Origin: JAZLGI01 sp045616225
Lineage (GTDB): Bacteria; Spirochaetota; Spirochaetia; Sphaerochaetales; Sphaerochaetaceae
Assembly (NCBI GenBank): GCA_045616225.1
Contig: JAZLGI010000023.1
Coordinates: 1-25,186, forward strand
Direction of reading: 5' to 3'
DNA length: 25,186 nt
Shown in pieces: positions 1 through 7,322 of this stretch. Numbering within the stretch: the stretch's first letter is position 1; the number at the start of each line of letters is the position of its first letter. Made by a program: the position numbers and the translations under genes. The notes below the pieces were generated by a model that was given only the letters and a program-made list of their open reading frames with translations, had not been told where the DNA came from and ran no database searches.

Positions 1-89
1 GGATGATGATGCATCACCAATTCATTATGGGTGAATATTTTGATGAAAGAGATTCTATTCTTAAAAAGATTAGGAAGCTAGTTGCTTAA
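1..89 (+). CDS. C-terminal end of an unidentified protein (partial)
   Basis: An open frame enters from the left edge (first whole codon at base 3) and stops with TAA at 87-89, giving 28 visible residues that end in a basic stretch (KKIRKLVA). Three ATG codons open the visible part, but no ribosome-binding site can be judged because upstream sequence is missing, so I treat it as the tail of a longer gene. A hairpin with a T-tract at 182-222 on the same strand is a plausible terminator for it. Too little is visible to name a family. Confidence 0.5.
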   Translation, partial: MMMHHQFIMGEYFDERDSILKKIRKLVA

Positions 90-181
90 AGATTAATTCT
101 TTAGCCGAAGGTGAATTTACACACTTTTTCGGACTTGACTAAATTCCTGCTGTAGTTTAGTTGGGCAAAACAATCCTCTTT

Positions 182-222
182 AGTGCTTAAATAAGAATAT
201 CACTTGTTTAAGCACTTTTTTT
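182..222 (+). terminator. Rho-independent terminator (first palindrome)
   Basis: Arms AGTGCTTAAA (182-191) and TTTAAGCACT (207-216) pair perfectly over 10 bp around a 15-nt loop, and T residues follow from 216 to 222. On the + strand this is the classical hairpin plus U-tract and would end transcription from the gene finishing at 89. Confidence 0.6.
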
Positions 223-320
223 CAGAAGAAAATAGTGCCTGAATTTAAATTTGCAAAAAAATGGCACTGAAAACAAGAATATTTAAGTGCTTAAAACTGA
301 AAAACCTATTTTTAAGCACT

Positions 321-372
321 GCAAGAGCTAAAAAAACAGTGCTTAAAAAGGGAAAAACTAAAAAAAAGCACT
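321..372 (-). terminator. Possible argS terminator (fourth palindrome)
   Basis: Read on the minus strand, the fourth unit (arms at 366-372 and 338-344, 7 bp) is the first hairpin beyond the argS stop. It is followed by G and seven T residues, the complement of the A-run at 330-336. That fits a terminator for argS. The 21-nt loop and AT-rich stem make it weak. Confidence 0.45.
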
Positions 373-383
373 AAAGGTTAAAG

Positions 384-2138
384 TTACATCTTTTCAAGGA
401 ACGGAATACCAACAAGGGCAAATGCATTCTTCATTGTCTGAAGCACCATCTCACAAAGTGCCATACGGGCTACGACAAGTTCAGGACTTTCTGCCTTGAG
501 AATCTGATTGTCATGGTACCAGTGAGAAAACCTTTTGGAGATATCATAAAGGAATGAACAGATCAAAGACGGATCATAATTTTTTCCTGCCTTTTCCACA
601 GTTTCAGGGAAAGAACCAATCAGTTTAATCATTTCACGCTCATCTTCAAGAGAAAGAACAGAAGCATTAAATGCAACATTGGAATACTTATCCTTAACTT
701 CATCATACTTTCTCATTATGGAAGAAATTCTTGCACCCATATACTGAAGGTAAGGACCGGTATTGCCGTTAAATGAGAGACTCTCTTTTGGATTAAAAGT
801 TATATCTTTAGCAGGGTCAAACTGAAGCATGTAGTAATTGAGAGCGCCAAGAGCAATATCATGGGCTGTTTTATCTATGTCATCAAGCTCACTCTCACGG
901 TTTTTCTCAACAATCTCTTCTTTTGCCATTTGAGTAAGCTGAGCCATAAGATCATCTGCATCTACAACAGTACCTTCACGGCTCTTCATCTTTCCTTCAG
1001 GAAGGAATACCATGCCGTATGAAAGATGGTAAAGATTCTTGGCCCAAGGATAACCCAGCTTATCAAGAATGTGGAAGAGAACCTTAAAGTGATACTGTTG
1101 TTCACTTGCTACTACGTAGACAAGACTGTCAAAAGGCCAGTCCTCATGCCTGTTAATTGCAGTTCCGATATCCTGAGTAATGTAAATAGAAGTTCCGTCT
1201 TTTCTGAGAAGAACTTTTTTATCAAGATTAATGTCTGCCAAATCTATGAAAACAGAGCCATCTTCTGCCTTGGTGAAAATACCTCTCTCAAGACCGTCAA
1301 GGACTTTGTCTTTTCCAAGTTTGTAAGTATTGCTTTCATAATAGAACTTATCAAAAGAAATACCGGTGTTCTTATATGTCTCTGCTACACCGTCAAGAGT
1401 CCATTTATTCATGAGGTTCCAAAGCTCAAGAACTTCAGAATCTCCCTGCTCCCACTTTTGAAGCATTTCCTGAGCCTGAGCATCTGCAGTAAGTTCTTCT
1501 TTTTCCCACTGAGCAAAGCGTACATAATAGTTTCCTACAAGGTGGTCGCCTTTAATTCCGGAAGATTCAGGAGTTTCTCCGTTTCCGAAGAGCTTGTAAG
1601 CAAGCATTGACTTACAGATATGAACACCTCTGTTATTGATTAAATTAACTTTTAACACTTCTGCATCATTTGCTTTGAGAATGTTGCTTATGCTCTGACC
1701 AATGCAATCATTTCTGACATGACCAAGATGAAGCGGCTTATTTGTATTTGGACAACTGAATTCAACCATTGTCTTTCTCTTACTTAAACTCTTTGTGTGA
1801 CCATAAGAGTCTGCCTCTTTTCTGATTCTGTCATAAAGAGAAACTGTAAGATTATCCATGTTCACTTTTACATTCATGTAAGGACCGGCAACAAAAGCCT
1901 CTCCTTGAGGTTTATCTGCAAGAGAATTGATATCTGAAGCAAGAAGAGATGCAAGCTCTGCCGGATTCTTACCAAAAGATTTTGCATACATGAAAAGAGG
2001 AAATGCCAAATCACCCATTTCCGGTTTTGGAGGAACCTGAAGATTTACTTCTGCAAGTTGTCCTTCATGTCCCATGTCCTCATATAGTTTTTGCAGTCTC
2101 TGCTGCACAATAGTCTTCCATTTGTTTTTATCTATCAT
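384..2138 (-). CDS. argS: Arginyl-tRNA synthetase
   Basis: Cytoplasmic class I aminoacyl-tRNA synthetase that charges tRNA-Arg with arginine using ATP. Its 584 residues match the usual bacterial ArgS length. An N-terminal Arg-tRNA-synthetase domain (about 1-90) precedes the catalytic core, with the HIGH signature as HLGH at 137-140 and the KMSKS signature as KMKSREG at 383-389. The C-terminal part (about 465-584) is the helical DALR anticodon-binding domain. The ATG at 2138 is preceded by AGGAAG with a 6-nt spacer, which supports this start. It lies 37 bp after birA on the same strand and is probably the last gene of that run. The gene ends 11 bp before the palindrome array. Confidence 0.97.
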   Translation of the reverse strand: MIDKNKWKTIVQQRLQKLYEDMGHEGQLAEVNLQVPPKPEMGDLAFPLFMYAKSFGKNPAELASLLASDINSLADKPQGEAFVAGPYMNVKVNMDNLTVSLYDRIRKEADSYGHTKSLSKRKTMVEFSCPNTNKPLHLGHVRNDCIGQSISNILKANDAEVLKVNLINNRGVHICKSMLAYKLFGNGETPESSGIKGDHLVGNYYVRFAQWEKEELTADAQAQEMLQKWEQGDSEVLELWNLMNKWTLDGVAETYKNTGISFDKFYYESNTYKLGKDKVLDGLERGIFTKAEDGSVFIDLADINLDKKVLLRKDGTSIYITQDIGTAINRHEDWPFDSLVYVVASEQQYHFKVLFHILDKLGYPWAKNLYHLSYGMVFLPEGKMKSREGTVVDADDLMAQLTQMAKEEIVEKNRESELDDIDKTAHDIALGALNYYMLQFDPAKDITFNPKESLSFNGNTGPYLQYMGARISSIMRKYDEVKDKYSNVAFNASVLSLEDEREMIKLIGSFPETVEKAGKNYDPSLICSFLYDISKRFSHWYHDNQILKAESPELVVARMALCEMVLQTMKNAFALVGIPFLEKM

Positions 2139-2175
2139 AGTTCACTTCCTACCAGGTCATTATTACACAATGTGC

Positions 2176-2877
2176 TTAGTTTGCAAACCTAATGGAGACT
2201 TCTCCGGTATTGAGAACGGTTTCCCCGTTCTGAGTTTTTACATGGAGTGCGCAATTTTCATCTATTGAAGATACAATACCGCACCCCGTAATTTGCCCGG
2301 CCTTAATAATGTTGACATTTTTTCCCAAGAGAATGCTGTTTGTCTGATACTCTTTTTTCCAATCATTGGAGTCAGTAGAAGAAAGCTCAATAATATTTGA
2401 TATAATCTTTTCTGCAAAAAAAACAGCATCAGGTACGTTCTGATTTCCGTCATACAAAGAAACCGCAATATCTCTAAGTTCATCAGGAATGTCTTTTGTT
2501 CTGGTACAGTAATTAACTCCTATTCCCATGACAACATAGTTTTGCACCCCTTCAGCCAAAATACCGCAGACTTTTTTGCCATTAAGATAAATATCATTTA
2601 CCCATTTTATGGAAGTCTCTATATTGCACACTTCACGAATTGCACTCACTACGGCAACCGCAGCTTTGGCTGTAAGTGTCATTGAACTTTCCATAGGAAG
2701 AACAACACTCATATACAAACCCCCGAAAGGAGATGCAAACTGTCTTCCAAGCCTACCCCTTCCGCAAGTTTGCGAAAATGCAAGAACACTGTGGTTTATC
2801 CCTGCTTCTCCGTTCTTTACTTTTTCTTTAAGATATTTGTTGGTAGAATCAATCTCCTGAAAAACTTCAGATATCAT
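2176..2877 (-). CDS. birA: Biotin--[acetyl-CoA-carboxylase] ligase, short form without HTH
   Basis: Biotin protein ligase. It makes biotinyl-AMP and attaches biotin to a lysine of carboxyl-carrier proteins. The 233 residues hold the BPL_LplA_LipB catalytic fold: STN near 11-13, the biotinyl-AMP loop GRGRLGR at 39-45, and KWVNDI at 91-96 followed by KKVCGILAE with the catalytic-site lysine. A short SH3-like C-terminal domain follows (about 190-233). The N-terminal helix-turn-helix of E. coli BirA is absent, so it should be enzyme only, not a repressor. Its ATG overlaps the stop of the E2-like gene by one base (TAATG), which points to translational coupling. Confidence 0.92.
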   Translation of the reverse strand: MISEVFQEIDSTNKYLKEKVKNGEAGINHSVLAFSQTCGRGRLGRQFASPFGGLYMSVVLPMESSMTLTAKAAVAVVSAIREVCNIETSIKWVNDIYLNGKKVCGILAEGVQNYVVMGIGVNYCTRTKDIPDELRDIAVSLYDGNQNVPDAVFFAEKIISNIIELSSTDSNDWKKEYQTNSILLGKNVNIIKAGQITGCGIVSSIDENCALHVKTQNGETVLNTGEVSIRFAN

Positions 2878-3692
2878 TAATCTATCCTTTCTTCAAGCAA
2901 TTCAGGATTTGAAAGATATTTTTTCAAAACAGAGAAAGCATCTGCAAAATACTTACCATCACAGATTCTTTCATCCATGACAACGCCAAGCGGCAGACAG
3001 GTTTTGTGTACAATCTCACCTGATTTTTCCCTGAAAGGAACTTCTCTGAGATTACCCATAGTTATGAAAATGCTTGTTGTTCCAAAATCATAACAATGAT
3101 GGTAAATATGATTTGTTCTTATACTGGTAAGATTTGAAATAAAAAGACTTGTATGGAAAGGACTTAAACCTATTATTTTTCTCGGGAGCAATCCCCATCT
3201 GTCCATAAGCTTGAACAGTCCTACACCTAATGTAAGCAAACCGGGAACAGAAAGAAGAAAACGTGCCATTTTATCTGTATTATTGTTTTTCTTAACATCT
3301 CTGTTATCACTTATGTATTTGCCCATTTTTTCAGAAACTTCAAAGATTGTATCTTTAAGGTCAAGCTGTACTTTACTTGTAGTACTGTCGTTCTCACCTC
3401 TGAGAACAACCATAGAAACATAAAAACCCTTTCTGTCATAAATCTTTCTGTTTATGACAAATCTGTTAAGTTTTGGAAATTGAGAAACAGTTCTGAGATA
3501 AGCAGCAATTATTATCTCAAGATGGCTTACTCTAATTCCCTGCTTTCTCTTCTCAACAATGTATTGCTTTAAAGGATTCAAAGGGATGTCAATTGTCACC
3601 ATATTCATGGAATCATGGCGCTTTGTCATGATATACGGAATTACACCGTAAAGGAGGTCTACGTCTTTTGCTTTTTTCCCGTCTCTTCTCAT
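2877..3692 (-). CDS. Lipoyl-less 2-oxoacid dehydrogenase E2-like acyltransferase
   Basis: The 271 residues resemble the catalytic domain of dihydrolipoamide acyltransferases (E2; chloramphenicol-acetyltransferase fold), with no lipoyl domain or E1/E3-binding domain. The final motif at 240-246 reads DERICDG where active E2 enzymes have DHRxxDG. The catalytic His is therefore Glu at 241, while the conserved Asp and Gly remain. The codons at this site read cleanly as GAT GAA AGA, so the change is not a frame artefact. The function is unknown: it may be a different acyltransferase or a structural or regulatory protein. The start at 3692 has an upstream AGGAAA. It is followed directly by birA, with coupled stop and start. 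No E1, E3 or lipoate genes are in the window. Confidence 0.75.
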   Translation of the reverse strand: MRRDGKKAKDVDLLYGVIPYIMTKRHDSMNMVTIDIPLNPLKQYIVEKRKQGIRVSHLEIIIAAYLRTVSQFPKLNRFVINRKIYDRKGFYVSMVVLRGENDSTTSKVQLDLKDTIFEVSEKMGKYISDNRDVKKNNNTDKMARFLLSVPGLLTLGVGLFKLMDRWGLLPRKIIGLSPFHTSLFISNLTSIRTNHIYHHCYDFGTTSIFITMGNLREVPFREKSGEIVHKTCLPLGVVMDERICDGKYFADAFSVLKKYLSNPELLEERID

Positions 3693-3763
3693 TTAATTTC
3701 CTATTTTTTTCAAATAACCGAATACTGATACGAGGAAATATTAAAGGAGAAAAACCTACCAAA

Positions 3764-5050
3764 TCAAGTGCAAATTGCTACATCAGGCTCTATCAATTTC
3801 ACTTTTTTGAGGTCTCCGCATTTGAAAAGGGGGGAAACTTCTTCAACTCTTACTTTAATGTAATTGCCGGTTAGACCATACCATACAGAATTCTTCTTCT
3901 CTTCAAGAATTAACTCGTTTTCTTTTCCCACTTGTCTTGCTACGTAATCAAGATTTTGCTTTTCAGAAAGATTTCGTAACACAGAAGCTCTTTTGTCCCT
4001 TATGTACTCCGGTACCTTGTCTTTTGCATCATACAAAGCAGTGTCAGGTCTTGGACTGAAAGGGAAGACATGCATCATTGCAAATCTGTGTTTTTTTAAA
4101 AATTCATAGGTACAGTTAAATGCTTCGTCATCCTCTGCAGGCAAGCCCGTAATTACATCACAGGAAAGAAAAGGATCGTCTTTTATTGTACGTAATCCGG
4201 AGATTGCGTGTTCCAGATGTTCACTGCTGTAATGCCTGTTTACACGTTTGATTACCTTGTCTGAAGCACTCTGAATTGGAATATGGAAATACGGTTGCAT
4301 TCTGAAATCTGACAAAGCTTCAAGAAGTCTGTCATCTATATGATCCGGTTCAAGTGAACTTAATCTTAATCTTATGTCACTTCCAAGCTTTGGAAGCATC
4401 TTAAGAAGCAAACCTCCCAATCCCTGACCGTTATGATCATACATGTCCAGATTGACTCCGGTAAGCACTATTTCATGATAGCCGTTTTTTTCTATCTCCA
4501 AAGCACGTTTTATTACTGTGTCGCTGTCCAAGAATACAGATTTTCCCCTTGCAATATGAACACGGCAGAAACCACAGTTGTTATCACAACCATCCTGAAT
4601 CTTAAGATAAGATCTGCAATGGTAGGTAAAACCTGTAGGAGCATAATCAAAAACAGAAGAAATCTGTTGTTTTTGTTCCGCAAAATTACGTACATTCTCA
4701 AGAACAGAGCAGTTCTTATGAGAATCTAAATACTCAGGGAGTTTAAGAAGCTCTGCCTTGCGTACAAGAGGCAAAACCACAACATTTTCACTTAGAGCGG
4801 CAATTTCAGGTGCGTTTACCTGGGCATAACAACCTGTAACAAGCGTAACGGAATGTTCTGCAAAAAGCCTGATTACCCTTCTTGCTTTTTGCTCTGCCTT
4901 ACTGGTGACAGTACACGTATTTACTATGACAAGCTCTGCAGAAGTTGCACTGTTGAGAACCTCATGTCCGGCAAGGACAAAGGCCTGTGCAACCGCTTCA
5001 CTTTCACACTGATTTACTCTGCAACCAAGAGTATACACATATACTTTCAT
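3764..5050 (-). CDS. mtaB: tRNA (N6-threonylcarbamoyl-A37) methylthiotransferase
   Basis: Radical SAM enzyme that converts t6A37 to ms2t6A in tRNAs reading ANN codons. The frame is open to 5146, but the conserved N-terminus begins at the ATG at 5050, preceded by TTTGGAG, giving 428 residues. The N-terminal UPF0004 domain has the three cluster cysteines C10, C46 and C74. The radical SAM motif CxxxCxxC lies at 155-162. A C-terminal TRAM-like RNA-binding part covers about 365-428. The opening TLGCRVNQCE is typical of MtaB and differs from MiaB and RimO. Two [4Fe-4S] clusters are expected. The gene is followed after about 70 bp by the E2-like gene. Confidence 0.93.
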   Translation of the reverse strand: MKVYVYTLGCRVNQCESEAVAQAFVLAGHEVLNSATSAELVIVNTCTVTSKAEQKARRVIRLFAEHSVTLVTGCYAQVNAPEIAALSENVVVLPLVRKAELLKLPEYLDSHKNCSVLENVRNFAEQKQQISSVFDYAPTGFTYHCRSYLKIQDGCDNNCGFCRVHIARGKSVFLDSDTVIKRALEIEKNGYHEIVLTGVNLDMYDHNGQGLGGLLLKMLPKLGSDIRLRLSSLEPDHIDDRLLEALSDFRMQPYFHIPIQSASDKVIKRVNRHYSSEHLEHAISGLRTIKDDPFLSCDVITGLPAEDDEAFNCTYEFLKKHRFAMMHVFPFSPRPDTALYDAKDKVPEYIRDKRASVLRNLSEKQNLDYVARQVGKENELILEEKKNSVWYGLTGNYIKVRVEEVSPLFKCGDLKKVKLIEPDVAICT

Positions 5051-5072
5051 CAGTACTCCAAATGTATTAAGA

Positions 5073-5108
5073 CAATATCCTGAAAAAAAACAATATCCTG
5101 AAAACAAG
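5073..5108. repeat. 18-bp tandem duplication
   Basis: An 18-bp unit beginning CAATATCCTG is present twice in tandem (5073-5090 and 5091-5108), with 16 of 18 bases identical. It lies just upstream of mtaB and ends at the base of the pduL terminator hairpin. It probably arose by slippage. It moves the mtaB upstream region by 18 bp, and no role is evident. Confidence 0.7.
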
Positions 5109-5137
5109 AAATGATACAGGAATCCCTGTATCATTTC
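5102..5137 (-). terminator. Terminator of pduL (13-bp perfect hairpin)
   Basis: Arms at 5108-5120 and 5125-5137 pair perfectly over 13 bp with a 4-nt loop (AATC). On the minus strand the hairpin starts 20 bp after the pduL stop and is followed by a T-rich run (TTGTTTTC). It separates pduL from mtaB. Confidence 0.75.
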
Positions 5138-5157
5138 ATTGCGCATTTATCAAAAAC

Positions 5158-5736
5158 TTATTTTACAATTGTTCCAACCATGTTCTTTCCGCATGCTGCA
5201 GCATTTGATTCATCTGTATCAATGTGCATAGCAAGCTTGAACTTATCTGAAACACGTATGACTGTATCTCCAAAGATTGTCTTTCTTCCGTTTCCTGCGT
5301 CAAGAAGAACACTTACAATTTCTCCGTTTTTGACACCGTATTCAGCAGCATCTGCTGTTGTCATGTGAATATGTCTCTTAGCTACAATAACACCTTCTGA
5401 AAGCTCTACTTCTCCTGCAGGACCAACAAGCTTGCAAGCACCGGATCCGGCAATATCACCTGATTCTCTAATAGGAGCTTCAATTCCAATAGAACGAGCA
5501 TCTGTAGCAGAAAGCTCTACCTGATTTGCTTTGCGGCATGGTCCCAAGATAGAAACATTTGCGAGTTCTTTCTTTGGTCCTACGACTGTTACTCTTTCAT
5601 TTGAAGCGTACTGTCCAGGCTGTGAAAGTTCTTTCTTAAGTGTGAGCTGGTATCCCTTTCCAAAAAGTTTCTCAAGAGCTTCTTCTGTGACATGAACATG
5701 TCTTGCACTTGTTTCAACCATAAATTCTTTTGACAT
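5158..5736 (-). CDS. pduL: PduL-type phosphate acyltransferase (phosphotransacetylase)
   Basis: Zinc-dependent acyltransferase that exchanges CoA for phosphate on acetyl-CoA or propanoyl-CoA. Of the possible starts I choose the ATG at 5736, because GGGAGG lies 5 nt upstream and the conserved family N-terminus begins there (192 residues). Visible signatures are ARHVHVT (H13, H15), PIRESGD with the conserved Arg near 90, KRHIHM (H122, H124) and MHIDTDESNA (H171). Two beta-barrel repeats are expected. There is no N-terminal encapsulation peptide and no microcompartment shell gene nearby. I infer a free cytosolic Pta role in acetate formation with an acetate kinase encoded elsewhere. Single-gene unit with its own terminator. 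Confidence 0.92.
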   Translation of the reverse strand: MSKEFMVETSARHVHVTEEALEKLFGKGYQLTLKKELSQPGQYASNERVTVVGPKKELANVSILGPCRKANQVELSATDARSIGIEAPIRESGDIAGSGACKLVGPAGEVELSEGVIVAKRHIHMTTADAAEYGVKNGEIVSVLLDAGNGRKTIFGDTVIRVSDKFKLAMHIDTDESNAAACGKNMVGTIVK

Positions 5737-5828
5737 ATGTCCTCCCAAGGGTAATTCTTCCCCGCTTATGAAGATACCATGTTTGGAAAAATTGAGCAAT
5801 TCTTAACTTTTTACAACATACAGATAAT

Positions 5829-7322
5829 ATGAACGCACGTAGCATCAAAAGTTCCCTAATCTCTTGGACTGTATCTTCTTTTCTGATGTCAATAATGTCC
5901 GTTCATGTCTATCTGCGCGCCCGGGAGTTTTTCCTGTTTTTTGAAATAATTCTGATGCTGGCAGTTCCGTTCAGAAAAAAACTCCCCTGCGCCTTTTTTC
6001 TTTTAATTTATACCATTCTCTGTCTGCACATAATGACATCTAACAAATTTGACAGCGGCATAAAACAAGAAAGCATAACTGCTTTGGAAGCCAGGGTAAT
6101 CTACGACTCTTCTTTCTCACAAAACGGACAACACTTAATGACGGTAAGAGTCCTCAAAACTTTCACTGCCTCAGATGTAAGTTCCACAGCCAAAGGAATA
6201 ATCAATGTCCTGGGAAAAGAAAAAGCAATAATTACCAGCGGTACAAAAATTTTCCTGACAGGCAAACTTACAGATGAATTTTTCAAATACGACACCATAA
6301 CAGTCACATCAAAAACCAGAATCCAAGAAATAAGAGAGCGCTTGATACTCTCAATTGAACACAGAATAGGAAGCTCAGACAGTCTTCCCTCACTACTTGG
6401 AATTCAACTTCTTTTGGGAAGATCTGAAGATTCACAAACACCGATAAAAAACAAAGCCCAAAACTGCGGATGCCTTCATGTGCTTGCCTTAAGCGGAATG
6501 CATCTTGGAATCATTGCAACAATTTTCAAAAAGCCAAAAATTCTTAAATATCTTGCAATTTGTACTTTTGTTTTCATTGCAGGTCCCAGACCATCTTTAA
6601 TAAGGGCATTTATTATGTTCACGTTAAGTTTTCTTCCCAAAGAAAAACGGCTCTTTTGGGCTCTTGTCCTTCAGACTGTCTTTTTTCCTTATACAATTTC
6701 AAATTTAGGCTGCTGTTACACATACCTGGCAATTTCTGCTTTATACTTTATTTCTCCAATCATAAGTTATGCAGTCTCACTTGTTTTTGGTAAGAGAACA
6801 GGTCAAATAGCAGGAACCCAAATTGCTATTGTGGTTTTAAGCACTCCGCTTACCCTTATTATAAACGGCTTTTGGTTTCCTTCGGTCTTTATTGCAGGGC
6901 CTTGTTCCGGTCTATGTATTTCTTTGTCCATGATTTCTGCTCTTCTTATTCTTGCCTTCGGACGGCTTGAGCTGCTGGTGAAGATTCAGGATTTTTCTTA
7001 CAGAGTTCTGGACATGGTTTTTTCTTACTGCAGCAATTTTGAGCCAAAAGGATTAAAGGAATATCTCATAGTCTTGTTTTTGGGAATCTTGTTTGTAACA
7101 CTTCTTTTTGTTTCAGGTTTTGTCTACAAGAGAAAAGAAAGAGTAAAGGACAGGAATGTCCAATTCTTCAGCCCTGATGCTGTCTTTGAGATTCAAAGAG
7201 ATGAAGGCCTGTTCAATGCTTTGGGAGGAGAACCCCAAACTTTTGATATTGTTTCTGAGAGTTTTTCTTCTTTGGGAGAATGCAGCTCTAACGAAAGCGA
7301 GGAATCTTGCAGCCCTATCTGA
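5829..7322 (+). CDS. comEC: ComEC/Rec2-family DNA-uptake membrane protein, without metallo-beta-lactamase domain
   Basis: Inner-membrane channel candidate for single-stranded DNA uptake. An N-terminal hydrophobic region (about 10-70) precedes a soluble OB-like segment (about 80-165). A multi-span Competence domain follows with the family signature HVLALSGMH at 217-225 and further spans to about 432. At 497 residues it lacks the metallo-beta-lactamase domain found at the C-terminus of full-length proteins. The last 69 residues (from about 429) are a hydrophilic tail lying entirely over convergent rsmA, a 210-bp overlap. The start at 5829 has no clear Shine-Dalgarno; ATGs at residues 20 and 23 are alternatives. 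It is divergent from pduL and appears to be a single-gene unit. Confidence 0.85.
   Translation: MNARSIKSSLISWTVSSFLMSIMSVHVYLRAREFFLFFEIILMLAVPFRKKLPCAFFLLIYTILCLHIMTSNKFDSGIKQESITALEARVIYDSSFSQNGQHLMTVRVLKTFTASDVSSTAKGIINVLGKEKAIITSGTKIFLTGKLTDEFFKYDTITVTSKTRIQEIRERLILSIEHRIGSSDSLPSLLGIQLLLGRSEDSQTPIKNKAQNCGCLHVLALSGMHLGIIATIFKKPKILKYLAICTFVFIAGPRPSLIRAFIMFTLSFLPKEKRLFWALVLQTVFFPYTISNLGCCYTYLAISALYFISPIISYAVSLVFGKRTGQIAGTQIAIVVLSTPLTLIINGFWFPSVFIAGPCSGLCISLSMISALLILAFGRLELLVKIQDFSYRVLDMVFSYCSNFEPKGLKEYLIVLFLGILFVTLLFVSGFVYKRKERVKDRNVQFFSPDAVFEIQRDEGLFNALGGEPQTFDIVSESFSSLGECSSNESEESCSPI

Larger units (their letters stand above)
182..372. repeat. Array of four palindromic units, exact 52-bp period
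   Basis: Four 35-nt imperfect palindromes lie at 182-216, 234-268, 286-320 and 338-372, so each starts exactly 52 bp after the last. The left arm is AGTGCTT (AGTGCCT in unit 2) and the right arm AAGCACT (GGCACT in unit 2). Perfect stems are 10, 6, 11 and 7 bp. The loops and the 17-nt spacers between units differ completely. Only the arms are conserved, which suggests selection or copying of a paired or protein-bound form and not of the whole sequence. It is not a CRISPR: no long identical repeat and no cas genes. I do not recognise the family. Confidence 0.85.
90..383. other. Gene-free convergent junction (294 bp)
   Basis: This is the only stretch near 300 bp without a gene. Its left third (90-181) shows only weak short inverted repeats, such as a 6-bp pair at 138-143 and 156-161, and no convincing open frame. 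Its right part (182-372) is filled by the four-unit palindrome array described separately. The array starts 92 bp after the left gene and ends 11 bp before the argS stop codon complement at 384-386. Confidence 0.8.

Noticed and set aside
182..372. CRISPR array or integron attC array
   Set aside because: The only conserved parts are 6-11-bp arms; loops and spacers both vary, there are no 23-bp-plus identical repeats, no cas or integrase gene, and the arms do not show the attC core GTTRRRY.
1026..1610. 194-residue open frame on the + strand inside argS
   Set aside because: It lies wholly opposite the conserved ArgS catalytic core, has no recognisable domain, and its existence follows from the codon use of argS.
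2176..2877. Lipoate-protein ligase instead of biotin ligase, tied to the E2-like neighbour
   Set aside because: GRGRLGR and KWVNDI followed by KKVCGIL are biotin-ligase signatures, and the E2-like neighbour has no lipoyl domain to modify.
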